This document shows positions 43,693 through 53,896 of a DNA stretch of 64,000 nt, piece by piece. The translations under genes were made by a program, and so were the position numbers. The notes below the pieces were generated by a model. That model searched no databases. It was not told where the DNA came from and saw nothing but the letters and a program-made list of their open reading frames with translations. Position 1 is the first letter of the stretch. Each line of letters starts with the position of its first letter. This DNA is from Alphaproteobacteria bacterium (GTDB lineage Bacteria > Pseudomonadota > Alphaproteobacteria > TMED109). The DNA lies in contig JAJDWH010000050.1 in NCBI GenBank assembly GCA_022825705.1, forward strand, positions 82,916 through 146,915, written 5' to 3'.

Positions 43693-44238
43693 CTACCGAA
43701 GTCGCAGCGGGTAGGTTGCCTCCGCCGTGTAGACCGCTCCCTCCCGGCCAAGGTGCGAGGAGTACAGCGAAAAGCCGTCGGCGAGCCAGGTCACCGGCTC
43801 CAGCAGACCCGCCCCATCCAGGCAGTACTGCAGCCTCGTACGTCTTGCCGATCGGTGGATTCGGGCCAGGGTGACGTGCGGCTTGAAACGTCGGCGCCCG
43901 GTTGAAGCAAACGAGCGCAGCGCCTGTTCGACGGCGCGGTACAACCCGGCCAGCTGCACCTGAGACTCCACGGTCCGGACGATCGCCCTGGGCCGCCGGT
44001 CCGCACCTTGGTACATGTCCAGCCCAACGCATCGCACGGGTACCGGCTGATGCCGGATCTCGTGAAGGGCTTCGTCGATTTCCGGGAGGTCGGCGCTATC
44101 CACCTTCCCCAAGAAGCGCAGCGTGAGGTGGAGGGATTGAGGCGCCAACCAGCGGACGCCGGGCAGGCTGGTTCGGAACTCCAGCAGCCGGTCTGCGCAC
44201 TCAGGCGGTACCGGCAATGCCACGAACAGGCGGGGCAT
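43693..44238 (-). CDS. thpR: RNA 2',3'-cyclic phosphodiesterase ThpR (2H family)
   Basis: 181 residues with both His-x-Thr motifs of the 2H phosphoesterase fold: SLHLTLRFLGKVD (about residue 36) and KPHVTLARIHRS (about residue 120). It opens MPRLFVALPVPPE, the standard start. Such proteins open 2',3'-cyclic phosphates in RNA and show 2'-5' RNA ligase activity in vitro. It lies 15 bases downstream of the GST gene on the same strand. Confidence 0.92.
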   Translation of the reverse strand: MPRLFVALPVPPECADRLLEFRTSLPGVRWLAPQSLHLTLRFLGKVDSADLPEIDEALHEIRHQPVPVRCVGLDMYQGADRRPRAIVRTVESQVQLAGLYRAVEQALRSFASTGRRRFKPHVTLARIHRSARRTRLQYCLDGAGLLEPVTWLADGFSLYSSHLGREGAVYTAEATYPLRLR

Positions 44239-44253
44239 GCGTCGTTCCCAAGG

Positions 44254-44886
44254 TCAGGGAACCGGGATCGTCGCGTTGATCTTCGGAACATCGTATCCGC
44301 GCCGTACCGCGTCGCGCGAAGCGATGTCCTTGTACCACCTGAGCACGTTCGGGAATGTCTTCAGGTCGATGTCCTGCCATTCGAAACGAGCAATCCAGGG
44401 CCATGTGGCAATGTCCGCAATCCCGTAATTCGGACCTGCGAGATAGGCTGTGGAATCCAGCCGCCGGTCGAGCACTCCGTAAATCCGGCGGGCTTCCTTG
44501 CCATAGCGCTCTTCGGCGTAGGGGGCCGCCCCGCGATTGAACTTGAGGAAATGGTGCGCCTGGCCGAGCATCGGACCGACTGATCCGGTCTGCATCATCA
44601 GCCACTGCATGACCTGCCGGCGCTCCTCGGCATCTGCGGGCTGAAATGCCCCGGTTTTCTCGGCGAGGTAAAGCAGGATCGCTCCAGCTTCCATCATGCG
44701 GACTCCGGCCTCTCGATCGACAATCGCCGGAATCTTGTTGTTTGGACTGAACTCCAGGAACTCAGGAGCAAACTGCTCGTCCTTGGTGATGTTGACTGGA
44801 TACACCTCGTATTCGAGCCCGACCTCTTCAAGAAATATCGAGACCTTGCGGCCGTTGGGTGTGGACCAGGTGTAGAGATCGATCAT
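44254..44886 (-). CDS. Glutathione S-transferase (YfcG/Nu-class-like)
   Basis: 210 residues. The N-terminal thioredoxin-fold domain starts MIDLYTWSTPNGRKVSIFLEE and has SPNNKIPAIVD with the cis-Pro and a glutathione-contact MMEAGAILLYLAEKTG; the C-terminal helical domain has GPNYGIADIATWPWI. The Thr/Asn-rich start (YTWSTPNG) is typical of the YfcG/YghU group, which has disulfide-bond reductase activity rather than classic transferase activity. It sits between a flavin reductase gene (10 bases upstream) and thpR. Confidence 0.9.
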   Translation of the reverse strand: MIDLYTWSTPNGRKVSIFLEEVGLEYEVYPVNITKDEQFAPEFLEFSPNNKIPAIVDREAGVRMMEAGAILLYLAEKTGAFQPADAEERRQVMQWLMMQTGSVGPMLGQAHHFLKFNRGAAPYAEERYGKEARRIYGVLDRRLDSTAYLAGPNYGIADIATWPWIARFEWQDIDLKTFPNVLRWYKDIASRDAVRRGYDVPKINATIPVP

Positions 44887-44896
44887 CAGAGGCCTC

Positions 44897-45520
44897 TCAG
44901 GATTTCGGCGACCGCGGCCGGGAAATCGAAAACATTTCGTTCACTACGGTGTAGTCGAAGTATCCGAGACGGGCCAGCGGCTGCACGCGCGAAAGATCGA
45001 GGATGCCATCCGAAATCAGGCCGTCTTCGATATGCACACCCACCACCTGCCCGATCACGATGGCATTTCGTCCCTCCGGTTCGTTCGATGGCAAGTCGAC
45101 CGTTTGATGATGAACGCACTCCAGGTGAACCGGCGCCCCGGCCACTCGCGCGGGACGTACCAGCTTCGCCGGCAGCGCCTCTAGTCCTGCAAACGCGAAC
45201 TCGTCGACATCCGGCCCGAGGGGAGCGCTGCTCCGGTTCATTGCTTCGCGAAGGTCCCATGTTGCGAGATTGGCAACGAACTCTCCGGTCTCTTCTACAT
45301 TCGCAAGCGAATCCTTGGCGCCGTGCGGTTGTCGTCCGTTCGAGGCGAACATCACCATCGGCGGTGCCGTCGCCACACCGTTGAAGAAGCTGTACGGGGC
45401 GAGATTGTGGACGCCGGCGGGCGACATCGTGCTTATCCAGCCTATCGGGCGTGGCACGACGCACGCCTTGAAGGGATCGTGCGGCAAGCCGTGGTCGTTA
45501 ACGTCTGTTCGGTAGAACAC
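44897..45520 (-). CDS. Flavin reductase-like domain protein
   Basis: 207 residues from the GTG at 45520; an ATG at 45550 is an alternative, but family members begin right at FYRTDVNDHGLPHDPFKACV. Clear flavin reductase marks are VVPRPIGWISTMSPAG, NLAPYSFFNGVATAPPMVMF and the late RLGYFDYTVV. The group binds FMN and passes reducing power to partners or acts on flavin directly. It could in principle supply reduced flavin to the HpaB-like oxygenase at 12611, which has no reductase of its own nearby, but nothing in the local context says so. Confidence 0.85.
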   Translation of the reverse strand: MFYRTDVNDHGLPHDPFKACVVPRPIGWISTMSPAGVHNLAPYSFFNGVATAPPMVMFASNGRQPHGAKDSLANVEETGEFVANLATWDLREAMNRSSAPLGPDVDEFAFAGLEALPAKLVRPARVAGAPVHLECVHHQTVDLPSNEPEGRNAIVIGQVVGVHIEDGLISDGILDLSRVQPLARLGYFDYTVVNEMFSISRPRSPKS

Positions 45521-45580
45521 GAGTGCAGTTCCGGGTACGCAGGTTGGCAATCACAGGATAACGGGCAGGCCGGAGCGTAC

Positions 45581-47053
45581 TCAGGCTTCGCCGTCGCCAC
45601 CCAGTTTCTGTCGAAGTCGTTCGTTCACGAGGCCGGGATTGGCCTGACCCCGCGTTGCCTTCATCACCTGTCCGACAAACCACCCGAGCACCTTGGTCTT
45701 GCCGGCACGGTATTGATCGAGCTGCCCCGGATTGGCCGCGAGAGCGGCGTCGATGGCAGCGTCGATGGCGTCCGTATCCTGGATCTGGCGGAGCCCTCGC
45801 GCGTCCACGATCGACTGCGGAGATGCTCCGGTTCGGAACATCTCATCGAAGACGTCCCGCGCGATCCGGTCCGAAATGGTGCCGTCGTCGATGAGGCCGA
45901 CCAACTGGCCGAGGTCAGGTGCCGATACGGGCGATTCCGCCAGCGTGCGTCCGGCCTCATTCAGAGCCCCAAAGAGGTTCGTAACGATCCAGTTGGCGAC
46001 CCGCTTTCCACTGCGGTCTTGCGCGGCCGCCTCGAAGAAACGCGGAGCGTCCGGATCCGCTACCAGTACCGACGCATCGTACGGAGTCAGCCGGTAGTCC
46101 CGGATCAGCCGCTCCCGGGTCTCGTCCGGCAGTTCCGGCAGCGAGTCCCGGAGTCGCTCGATACGGGATTCGGAAAGCTGCAGCGGGACGAGATCCGGAT
46201 CCGGGAAGTAGCGATAGTCATGGGCGTCCTCTTTGCTCCGCATGGCGCGGGTCTCGTTCCGCTGCGGATCGTAGAGGCGCGTTTCCTGGCGCACGGTGTC
46301 GCCGGCTTCGAGCAGAGCCACCTGGCGGCCGGCTTCGGTCTCGATCGCCCGCATCAGGAATCGCACGGAGTTGAGATTCTTGATCTCGCACCGGGTCCCG
46401 AGTGGCGCGCCCGGCCGGCGGACAGACACGTTCGCGTCGGCCCGCAACGACCCCTGCTCCATGTTTCCGTCACAGCTGCCGATCGCCCGCAGCAGGGCCC
46501 GGAGTTTCCGCAGATAGGCACCCGCCTCCTCCCAATCGCGGAGATCAGGCCGAGAGACGATCTCCATCAGGGGAATCCCGGCCCGGTTGAGGTCGACGTG
46601 GGAACCGGTCGCGCTTCGGTCATGCACGAGCTTTCCGGCGTCCTGCTCGAGGTGCAGACGCTCGATGCCCACGACGCGGGTCCGGCCGTCCGGCATGTCG
46701 ATCCGCAGCTCTCCCGCCCCCACGATGGGATGCCGGTATTGCGAAATCTGGTAACCCTGCGGCAGATCCGGATAGAAGTAGTTCTTGCGGTCAAACACCG
46801 AGAACCTGTTGATCTCGGCGCCAAGCGCGAGCCCGGTGCGGACCGCCTGGTCGACCGCGGCGCGATTGATCACCGGCAGCATGCCGGGCATGGCTGCGTC
46901 CACGAGGCTCACCTGGGCGTTGGCGGCCGCCCCGAACGCCGTGGCAGCGCCGGAAAACAGTTTCGACTGCGTCGTGACCTGGGCATGGACTTCCAGTCCG
47001 ATGGCGAGCTCCCAGTCACCGGTGGCGCCGACGATCGTCCGCGGTCCGGTCAT
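45581..47053 (-). CDS. gatB: Aspartyl/glutamyl-tRNA amidotransferase subunit B
   Basis: 490 residues. Strong family marks are [55 protein letters not shown] and [17 protein letters not shown]-terminal YqeY-like tail follows from about residue 330, ending [12 protein letters not shown]. GatB activates mischarged Glu-tRNA-Gln or Asp-tRNA-Asn for amidation. Its ATG overlaps the gatA stop (ATGA). This set explains how the glutaminyl tRNAs at 23075 and 39856 may be charged if no glutaminyl-tRNA synthetase exists. Confidence 0.97.
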   Translation of the reverse strand: MTGPRTIVGATGDWELAIGLEVHAQVTTQSKLFSGAATAFGAAANAQVSLVDAAMPGMLPVINRAAVDQAVRTGLALGAEINRFSVFDRKNYFYPDLPQGYQISQYRHPIVGAGELRIDMPDGRTRVVGIERLHLEQDAGKLVHDRSATGSHVDLNRAGIPLMEIVSRPDLRDWEEAGAYLRKLRALLRAIGSCDGNMEQGSLRADANVSVRRPGAPLGTRCEIKNLNSVRFLMRAIETEAGRQVALLEAGDTVRQETRLYDPQRNETRAMRSKEDAHDYRYFPDPDLVPLQLSESRIERLRDSLPELPDETRERLIRDYRLTPYDASVLVADPDAPRFFEAAAQDRSGKRVANWIVTNLFGALNEAGRTLAESPVSAPDLGQLVGLIDDGTISDRIARDVFDEMFRTGASPQSIVDARGLRQIQDTDAIDAAIDAALAANPGQLDQYRAGKTKVLGWFVGQVMKATRGQANPGLVNERLRQKLGGDGEA

Positions 47054-48522
47054 GCCGCCGCTGCCGGCGGCCGAAACGTTCCGGCCGCGTCCTCCAGGAT
47101 GGTCGCCGCCTGCAGCAGTGTGACCTCGTCGAACGCACGGCCGACGAGTTGCAGGCCAAGCGGGAGGCCATCTTCGTCCAACCCTGCCGGGACGGAGATG
47201 GCCGGTAACCCGGCGAGGCTGGCCGGAACCGTGAAAATGTCATTGACGTACATGGCCAGCGGGTCGTCGGTTTTGGCGCCTTCCGGGAACGCCGGGCTCG
47301 GAGTCGTCGGCGTCAGCAGCACGTCCACATCCTGGAAGGCTTGTCGAAAGTCCTCTGCAATCCGCGTACGCACCTGCTGAGCGCGCAGGTAATAGGCGTC
47401 GTAGTAGCCCTCGGAGAGCACGTAACCGCCGATCATGATGCGGCGGCGCACCTCTTCTCCGAAACCGTCTCGGCGAGTGCGCGTATACAGTTCATCGGGG
47501 TCCGCGCCCATGGACCGCGCACCGAACCGCACGCCGTCGTAGCGGGCCAGGTTCGCTGACGCCTCCGCCGGCGCCACGATGTAATATGCCGGCAGGGCAT
47601 AGCGCGTGTGGGGCAGGGACACGTCGCGCAATTCGGCGCCGGCGTCGCGAAACCACGCGATACCCTGCTCCCAGAGATCGCTGATGGAACCGGGCAGCGA
47701 GTCCAATCGGTATTCCGACGGAATGCCAACCCGAAGGCCCTTGACGTCCGCTTGCAAGGCGGTGTGAAGATCGGGCACAGCCAGGTCGGCCGAGGTGGAA
47801 TCCCTGGGATCGAATCCCGCGATGTGCTCAAGGATCAGGGCGGCATCCGCCACGGAGCGAGTGAGCGGGCCGGCCTGATCGAGCGAGCTGGCGAACGCGA
47901 TGATTCCCCAGCGTGAACACCGGCCGTAGGTCGGCTTGAGCCCGACGACTCCGCAAAACGACGCGGGCTGGCGGATGGACCCTCCGGTATCCGTACCCAA
48001 CGCGGCCGGCACGGTGGACGCCGCAACAACAGCCGCCGACCCGCCGGAACTCCCACCCGGTACCAGTGACGGGCCGTTCACCGGGCTCCAAGGATTCCGG
48101 ACCGGTCCGCAGCGGCTCGTTTCGTTGGACGATCCCATCGCGAACTCATCCATGTTGGTCTTGCCAACGAGGATGGCGCCGGCATCCCACAACCTGGCGC
48201 TGACCGTGGATTCGTATTCCGGGACAAATCCATCGAGAATCCGTGAGCAGGCAGTGGTGGCAACGCCCTCGGTACAGAAAATGTCCTTGACCGCTACGGG
48301 AATCCCTTCCAGGGGACGCGCCTCGTTACGCTGGCGACGCTGGTCCGCATGCACGGCGGCCGCGCGCGCGCGCTCCGCAGTATCCACCACGACCGCATTC
48401 AGATCCCGGGCTGCCTCCTGCGCGGCGATACACGCTTCCACGAGCTCAACAGCGGAGCAATCGCCGGCCGCAAGCCGGTCTGCTGCCTCGGCTACGCCGA
48501 GCCGCGCCAGATCCGACGGCAC
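47050..48522 (-). CDS. gatA: Aspartyl/glutamyl-tRNA amidotransferase subunit A
   Basis: 490 residues, amidase-signature family. The catalytic Lys is in [14 protein letters not shown], the cis-Ser in [16 protein letters not shown] and the nucleophile in [32 protein letters not shown] is a GatA signature that separates it from general amidases. It frees ammonia from glutamine for the transamidation done with GatB. It starts two bases after the gatC stop. Confidence 0.97.
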   Translation of the reverse strand: MPSDLARLGVAEAADRLAAGDCSAVELVEACIAAQEAARDLNAVVVDTAERARAAAVHADQRRQRNEARPLEGIPVAVKDIFCTEGVATTACSRILDGFVPEYESTVSARLWDAGAILVGKTNMDEFAMGSSNETSRCGPVRNPWSPVNGPSLVPGGSSGGSAAVVAASTVPAALGTDTGGSIRQPASFCGVVGLKPTYGRCSRWGIIAFASSLDQAGPLTRSVADAALILEHIAGFDPRDSTSADLAVPDLHTALQADVKGLRVGIPSEYRLDSLPGSISDLWEQGIAWFRDAGAELRDVSLPHTRYALPAYYIVAPAEASANLARYDGVRFGARSMGADPDELYTRTRRDGFGEEVRRRIMIGGYVLSEGYYDAYYLRAQQVRTRIAEDFRQAFQDVDVLLTPTTPSPAFPEGAKTDDPLAMYVNDIFTVPASLAGLPAISVPAGLDEDGLPLGLQLVGRAFDEVTLLQAATILEDAAGTFRPPAAAA

Positions 48523-48524
48523 GG

Positions 48525-48812
48525 CTACTCGATGACCCGCGGTACGACGAAGTGTCCGTCTTCCGCCATCGGCGCATTGCTGAGGATCCGGTCAGGACAG
48601 TTCCCGTCCGTCACCGCGTCCTCACGTTCACGGAGCTGCATCTCCACCACGCTTGTCATTGGCGCCACGCCGGCCACGTCGACCTCGCGCAATGCCTCGA
48701 TCCAACTGAAGATCCTGGACAGCTCCTCGCCCAGCGGTTTCACTTCGGTCTCGTCCAGGCGAATTCGCACCAGTTCCGCAACGCGGCGGACATCGTCGTC
48801 GGTCAGCGCCAT
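48525..48812 (-). CDS. gatC: Aspartyl/glutamyl-tRNA amidotransferase subunit C
   Basis: 95 residues, full length. Family pattern: [19 protein letters not shown], then [18 protein letters not shown] and a late RILSNAP / [11 protein letters not shown]. GatC wraps around GatA and GatB and stabilises the complex. It opens the gatCAB operon, which diverges from ruvX. Confidence 0.95.
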   Translation of the reverse strand: MALTDDDVRRVAELVRIRLDETEVKPLGEELSRIFSWIEALREVDVAGVAPMTSVVEMQLREREDAVTDGNCPDRILSNAPMAEDGHFVVPRVIE

Positions 48813-48989
48813 GCGTTCACTTCCAAGCCGGGATGAGTTTCAAGCAGACCAACAGGGCAGTCCACCACCGCCGCCCCACCGCGCTACGGAGCCTGCGACC
48901 TCCGCAGTTACCGGGCGGGCCCGGCGGGTCACTCGCGCAAACTACCATGATCGGTTCTCGACGGGCTCGCCTGTGGCCAGACACCCCCC

Positions 48990-49427
48990 ATGACGTCCTC
49001 ACACCTCCCTGAACACGGCCCACTGCTCGGCCTGGATCTCGGCACCAAGACCGTCGGAGTCGCCGTGTCGGATCAGTCCCAGGAACTCGCGGTGGCGGTC
49101 GAAACCATCCGCGTGCCCCGTCCAACCGCCAGCCTGCCGCGCCTGGAGGTCGTCGCGCGCGAACGGGCGGCGGTCGGCCTCGTGGTCGGACTTCCCCTGC
49201 ATCTTGATGGCCGTGCCGGCACTCGGGCCCAAAGCGCAAGGCGGGTAGCCGGTATTTTGGGCCGCGCACTCGACCTCCCGGTCACGCTGTGGGATGAGCG
49301 CCTGTCCACCCGCGCCGTCGAACAGGCGCTGATCCGGGCGGACGTGTCGCGGGCACGCCGTCGTCAGGGCATCGACGCAGAATCTGCTGTCTGGATGCTG
49401 CAGGGATTTCTCGACTCCCTGCACTGA
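48990..49427 (+). CDS. ruvX: Holliday-junction resolvase-like protein RuvX (YqgF)
   Basis: 145 residues. RNase-H-fold marks: LLGLDLGTKTVGVAVSD with the first catalytic Asp, VVGLPLHLDGR, LWDERLSTRAVEQAL with the Glu, and the last Asp in GIDAESAVWMLQGFLD. YqgF is thought to process the 5' end of pre-16S rRNA and has been linked to junction resolution. The gatCAB/ruvX divergent pair is common in alphaproteobacteria. Confidence 0.94.
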   Translation: MTSSHLPEHGPLLGLDLGTKTVGVAVSDQSQELAVAVETIRVPRPTASLPRLEVVARERAAVGLVVGLPLHLDGRAGTRAQSARRVAGILGRALDLPVTLWDERLSTRAVEQALIRADVSRARRRQGIDAESAVWMLQGFLDSLH

Positions 49428-49439
49428 TGCGGGGTGACG

Positions 49440-52199
49440 CTATCGCGGATCCGCCAACGGCTCCACCCGCACGGCGCAGTACTTGAACTCGGGAATCTTG
49501 CCCACGGGGTCGAGCGCGGGATTCGTGAGGAGGTTCGCGGCGGCTTCCGCAAAGGCGAACGGCACGAACACTGCGCCGTCCGGCACCGCGTCGTCGACAC
49601 GCGCAGTCAGGTCAACCGAGCCGCGCCGGGTGGCCAGTCGCACCCTGCCCCCGGGCTCTGCGCCCAGCCGCGCGAGCTCGGCCGCGGAAAGGCTCGCGAC
49701 GGGCGCCGGTTCGAGCGTATCGAGAACGCTCGAGCGCCGGCTCATCGCCCCGGTGTGCCAGTGCTCCAGCTGGCGTCCGGTCATCAGCACCAGCGGAAAT
49801 TCCGCGTCCGGGGATTCGTCGGGCGGCACCAGCCCGGCCGGGACAAGCTTGCCACGCCCGTCGGCGGTCGGGAATCGGTCGGCGAAGACGATGTCGTCTC
49901 CGGGCTGGTCAGGCGAGGAGCAGGGATAGGTGACGGAACTCTCGGCCTCCACCCGGTCCCAGGTGATGTGGTCGAGCGATGGCATCACGGCCTTCATCTC
50001 GGCGAAGACGTCCGCCGGGCCACGGTAGTTCCAGTCGAGGCCGATGCGCCGGGCAATTTCCTGAACGATCCACAAGTCCTGGCGCGCCTCGCCCGGCAGG
50101 TCCAGCGCCTGCCGGCCCCGTTGCACCTGCCGGTTCGTGTTGGTGACGGTGCCGTCCTTCTCGGGCCAGGCCGAAGCGGGCAGCACGACATCTGCATGCC
50201 ATGCGGTCTCGGTGAGGAAAAGATCCTGGACCACCAGGTGCTCGAGCCGGGCGAGCCCCTCGCGGGCATGCGCCGCATCGGGATCGGACATGGCCGGGTT
50301 TTCCCCCATGACGTAGAGGCCACGGATCGCGCCGGCGTAAATGGAGTTCATGATCTCGACGACCGTCAGCCCGCGCTCGTGTGCCAGCGGCCGGCCCCAT
50401 AGCTCTTCGAACCGCTGCCGGATCGCGTCCGCATCGACTGGCTGATAGTCCGGATAGACCATCGGTACCAGTCCGGCGTCCGATGCGCCCTGGACGTTGT
50501 TCTGGCCGCGAAGCGGGTGCAGGCCCGTTCCTGGCCGTCCCACGTGTCCGGTGATCAGTGCGAGGGAGATGAGGCAGCGCGCGTTGTCGGTCCCATGCAC
50601 GTGCTGCGAGATACCCATGCCCCAGAAGATGATGGCGCGTTCGGCCTGCGCGTATTCCCGTGCGACCGCACGCAGGGTGTCGGGATCGATGCCGCAGATG
50701 GGCGCCATCGCCTCCGGCGAGAACGCCGCGACGTGCGCGGCGAGGCAGTCGAACCCTTCGGTCCGCGCCTGCACGAACTGCGGGTCGTAGAGGTCTTCGG
50801 TGACGATGACATGCAGCAGCGCGTTCAGCAGGGCGACATCGGTGCCCGGCCGGAAGCGCAGCATGTGCTTGGCGTGACGCTCGAGGCCCTGGCCGCGCGG
50901 ATCCATCACGATGAGCGACGCCCGCCGGGCCGCTTGCTTGAAGAACGTCGCCGCCACCGGATGATTCTCGGTCGGGTTGGCGCCGATCACGACCACCACA
51001 TCGGCGTCGGCGACCGAGGTGAACGGCGCCGTGACGGCGCCAGAGCCGATGCCTTCGAGGAGGGCGGCGACGGACGACGCGTGGCAAAGTCGGGTGCAGT
51101 GGTCCACGTTGTTGGTGCCGAACCCCTGCCGCACCAGCTTCTGGACCAGGTAGGCCTCCTCGTTCGACCCCTTGGCCGAACCGAAGCCGGCCAGCGCACC
51201 CGGTCCGTCCCGGTCCCGGATTCGCACCAAGCCGGCCGCCGCCCGGTCCAGGGCCTCATCCCACGTGGCTTCGCGAAAATGGGTCCATGGCGCCCGCGGA
51301 TCCACCTCGGCATCGCCGCTCTTGGGTGGTGCGTCGTCCCGACGCACCAGGGGCCGGAGCAGCCGTTCGGGGTGACGCACGTAATCGAACCCGAATCGCC
51401 CCTTGACGCACAGGCGACTCTCGTTCGCCGGACCGTCCCGTCCGCGGACGGCAACGATGTCGCCGTCCGCGACCTGGTACGTGATTTGGCAGCCCACTCC
51501 ACAGTACGGACAGACACTGTGCGTCTCGCTGAACGCGATCCGGCGATCGGCTCCGTCCGCGTCGACCCGGGTGGCCTCCATCAGTGCCCCGGTCGGGCAC
51601 GCTTGCACGCACTCGCCACAGGCCACGCAGGTGCTGTTTCCCATCGGATCGTCGAAGTCGAACACGATCTTGGACTCGGCACCGCGCTCCGCCATGCCGA
51701 TGACGTCGTTGACCTGCACCTCTCGGCAGGCCCGCACGCAGAGATTGCAATGGATGCAGGCGTCGAGGCGCACCCGCATGGCAGGATGACTGGGATCGGG
51801 AGCCGGTCTAGCGCCGGCGGGAAAGCGGCTGCCGGCCACATCCACGCGATCGGCCCATTGCCACAGCCTTGCCTCCCGGTCTGGCGCCTGGGCCCGGGCC
51901 GGCTGGTCGGCGAGCAACAGTTCCATCACCATGGCGCGGGCCCGCTGCGCCCGGGGGCTCTGCGTGCGGACCACCATGTCGGGTTCGGGCCGGCGGATGC
52001 ACGATGCGGCAAGCGTCCGCTCGCCGTCGATCTCCACCATGCAGATGCGGCAGTTTCCGTCCGCCCGATAACCACGGGCTTCCGAAAAACACAGGTGCGG
52101 CAGGTCGAGGCCCTGGCGCTGCGCCACCTGCCACAGCGTCTCGTTGTCGCGCGCCTCAACCGACGCGCCGTCGAGCGTGAACCGTATGCGCTTACCCAT
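49440..52199 (-). CDS. fdsA: NAD-dependent formate dehydrogenase, molybdenum subunit (FdsA)
   Basis: 919 residues. In order: a 2Fe-2S ferredoxin domain (Cys 37, 50, 53, 67); two 4Fe-4S sites (CIHCNLCVRACREV and CVACGECVQACPTG); a further cluster (VCPYCGVGC); then the molybdopterin domain. The Mo ligand is Cys in NVDHCTRLCHASS, so this is the cysteine, not selenocysteine, form. A C-terminal dinucleotide-binding domain begins at LMTGRQLEHWHTGAMSRRS. The enzyme oxidises formate to CO2 in the cytoplasm and hands electrons to the FdsB subunit. ATG 52199 overlaps the fused fdsGB stop by eight bases. Confidence 0.95.
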   Translation of the reverse strand: MGKRIRFTLDGASVEARDNETLWQVAQRQGLDLPHLCFSEARGYRADGNCRICMVEIDGERTLAASCIRRPEPDMVVRTQSPRAQRARAMVMELLLADQPARAQAPDREARLWQWADRVDVAGSRFPAGARPAPDPSHPAMRVRLDACIHCNLCVRACREVQVNDVIGMAERGAESKIVFDFDDPMGNSTCVACGECVQACPTGALMEATRVDADGADRRIAFSETHSVCPYCGVGCQITYQVADGDIVAVRGRDGPANESRLCVKGRFGFDYVRHPERLLRPLVRRDDAPPKSGDAEVDPRAPWTHFREATWDEALDRAAAGLVRIRDRDGPGALAGFGSAKGSNEEAYLVQKLVRQGFGTNNVDHCTRLCHASSVAALLEGIGSGAVTAPFTSVADADVVVVIGANPTENHPVAATFFKQAARRASLIVMDPRGQGLERHAKHMLRFRPGTDVALLNALLHVIVTEDLYDPQFVQARTEGFDCLAAHVAAFSPEAMAPICGIDPDTLRAVAREYAQAERAIIFWGMGISQHVHGTDNARCLISLALITGHVGRPGTGLHPLRGQNNVQGASDAGLVPMVYPDYQPVDADAIRQRFEELWGRPLAHERGLTVVEIMNSIYAGAIRGLYVMGENPAMSDPDAAHAREGLARLEHLVVQDLFLTETAWHADVVLPASAWPEKDGTVTNTNRQVQRGRQALDLPGEARQDLWIVQEIARRIGLDWNYRGPADVFAEMKAVMPSLDHITWDRVEAESSVTYPCSSPDQPGDDIVFADRFPTADGRGKLVPAGLVPPDESPDAEFPLVLMTGRQLEHWHTGAMSRRSSVLDTLEPAPVASLSAAELARLGAEPGGRVRLATRRGSVDLTARVDDAVPDGAVFVPFAFAEAAANLLTNPALDPVGKIPEFKYCAVRVEPLADPR

Positions 52200-53880
52200 G
52201 GCTCAGATTCACGTCCTCTCGGAAATGCCGCAGTACCGAATTCAGGGGATTGGCGGCCGCCTGCCCCAAGCCGCAGATGGATGCGTCGGCCATGGCCTCG
52301 GCGAGTTCCTTGAGCAGAGGCTCGTCCCAGTGCTCCCGTTCCATGAGTTTCACAGCCTTTTCCGTACCCACCCGGCACGGGGTGCATTGTCCGCAGCTCT
52401 CGTCCTCGAAAAAGCGCATCAGATTGAGCGCGACCGCCCGCATGTCATCCTGGTCCGACAGCACGACAACGGCGTGCGAGCCCACAAAGCAGTCGTGTGC
52501 CTCGAGCACCCCGAAGTCGAGCGCCAAGTCCGCCATGCCGGCAGGCAGGATGCCGCCCGAGGCGCCGCCCGGAAGATAGCCCTTGAAGGTGTGGCCGTCG
52601 GCCATTCCGCCGCAGTGTTCGTCGATGAGTTCACGGACGGTGATTCCGGCAGCGGCCACTTTCACCCCAGGGTCGCGCACCCGGCCAGACACGCTGTAGC
52701 TGCGGAGCCCGCGTCCGGCGCTGCCCCCGTAGTTAGCGAACCAAGCCGGACCCCGCTCCAGAATATCGCGCACCCAGAAGAGGGTTTCCACATTTTGCAC
52801 GAGCGTCGGACGGCCGAACAGGCCGTTTTCGGCCACGTACGGAGGCCGGTGACGCGGCAGGCCGCGCTTGCCTTCCAGCGATTCGATCATTGCGGATTCT
52901 TCACCGCAGATGTACGCGCCGGCGCCCCGGCGAAGCTCGAGGCGGGTATGCGGTGTCAGTCCGCGCGCCTCGACCATGGCGATTTCCGTCAGCAGCAGTT
53001 CCCGCACGTCCGGGTATTCATCCCGAAGATAGATGTAGGACGTTTCCGCTTCGACTGCCCAGGCGGCGACGAGGACACCTTCGAGAAATCGATGCGGGTC
53101 CGTCACCAGATAATGCCGGTCCTTGAAGGTGCCGGGCTCGCCCTCGTCGGCATTGACCGCCAGCAGTCGCGGTCCGGGATAGCCTCGCACGATCCTCCAC
53201 TTGCGGCCGGTCGGAAAGCCGGCACCGCCCAAGCCCTTCAGGCCAGACTCGTCAAGGGCCGCCACGATCGATTCGAACGGACGCGCCCCGCCGAGACAGG
53301 CGTTCAGGGCGCGATAGCCGCCATCGTCCAAGTAGTCAGACAAGCCACGGTATGCGGGCACGCGCGGGCTCCGCTTCCCGGCCCGCACTGTCGCGAGTAC
53401 CGCTTCGGTGCTGGCACGGTTCACGTGCCGATGCCCTACCTCGACGATCGGCGCCTCGTCGCAGCGGCCCATGCAGGGGGCCCGGACCACACGCACACCG
53501 GCGTCCGCCGCGGCCCGAAGAGCTGAATCGAGTTCGAGGGCTCCCGCCAGTTCACAGGAGAGGCCATCGCATACGCGGAGAGTCGTCTCAGCCGGTTGCT
53601 CGCCCTCCTCCAGGACATCGAAGTGCGCATAAAAGGTGGCGGTTTCGTAGACCTCGGCCATCGACAGACGCATCTCGGCGGCCAGTGCAGCGAGATGGGC
53701 AGGTGACAGTCCCTGATAGCGGTCCTGCAACAGGTGCAGGTGCTCGATCAGCAGATCGCGGCGTCGCGGTCGGTCCCCCAGGACGCCGCGCACCTCGGCG
53801 AGGGCTGCCGGCTCGACGGCTCGTCCTTTGGGCCTGGGTCGACTGCGCCCGCGGCCCGCACCAGGGTGACGTTTGGGCAT
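52192..53880 (-). CDS. fdsB: Fused NuoE/NuoF-like formate dehydrogenase subunit (FdsG-FdsB)
   Basis: 562 residues from the ATG at 53880. Residues about 25-165 are a NuoE/FdsG domain with a 2Fe-2S site (RVCDGLSCEL and APCMGRCDEAP). The rest is NuoF/FdsB: KGLGGAGFPTGRKWRIV (NAD/FMN loop), GAGAYICGEESAMIESLEGK, GYLPGGASGG and the 4Fe-4S site DESCGQCTPCRVGTEK. In many bacteria FdsG and FdsB are separate genes; here they are one protein. It passes electrons from FdsA to NAD. It starts 16 bases after the stop of the upstream flavoprotein gene. The fdsC/fdsD maturation genes are not visible. Confidence 0.92.
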   Translation of the reverse strand: MPKRHPGAGRGRSRPRPKGRAVEPAALAEVRGVLGDRPRRRDLLIEHLHLLQDRYQGLSPAHLAALAAEMRLSMAEVYETATFYAHFDVLEEGEQPAETTLRVCDGLSCELAGALELDSALRAAADAGVRVVRAPCMGRCDEAPIVEVGHRHVNRASTEAVLATVRAGKRSPRVPAYRGLSDYLDDGGYRALNACLGGARPFESIVAALDESGLKGLGGAGFPTGRKWRIVRGYPGPRLLAVNADEGEPGTFKDRHYLVTDPHRFLEGVLVAAWAVEAETSYIYLRDEYPDVRELLLTEIAMVEARGLTPHTRLELRRGAGAYICGEESAMIESLEGKRGLPRHRPPYVAENGLFGRPTLVQNVETLFWVRDILERGPAWFANYGGSAGRGLRSYSVSGRVRDPGVKVAAAGITVRELIDEHCGGMADGHTFKGYLPGGASGGILPAGMADLALDFGVLEAHDCFVGSHAVVVLSDQDDMRAVALNLMRFFEDESCGQCTPCRVGTEKAVKLMEREHWDEPLLKELAEAMADASICGLGQAAANPLNSVLRHFREDVNLSHG

Positions 53881-53896
53881 CCGTTCCCGCCGCCGC

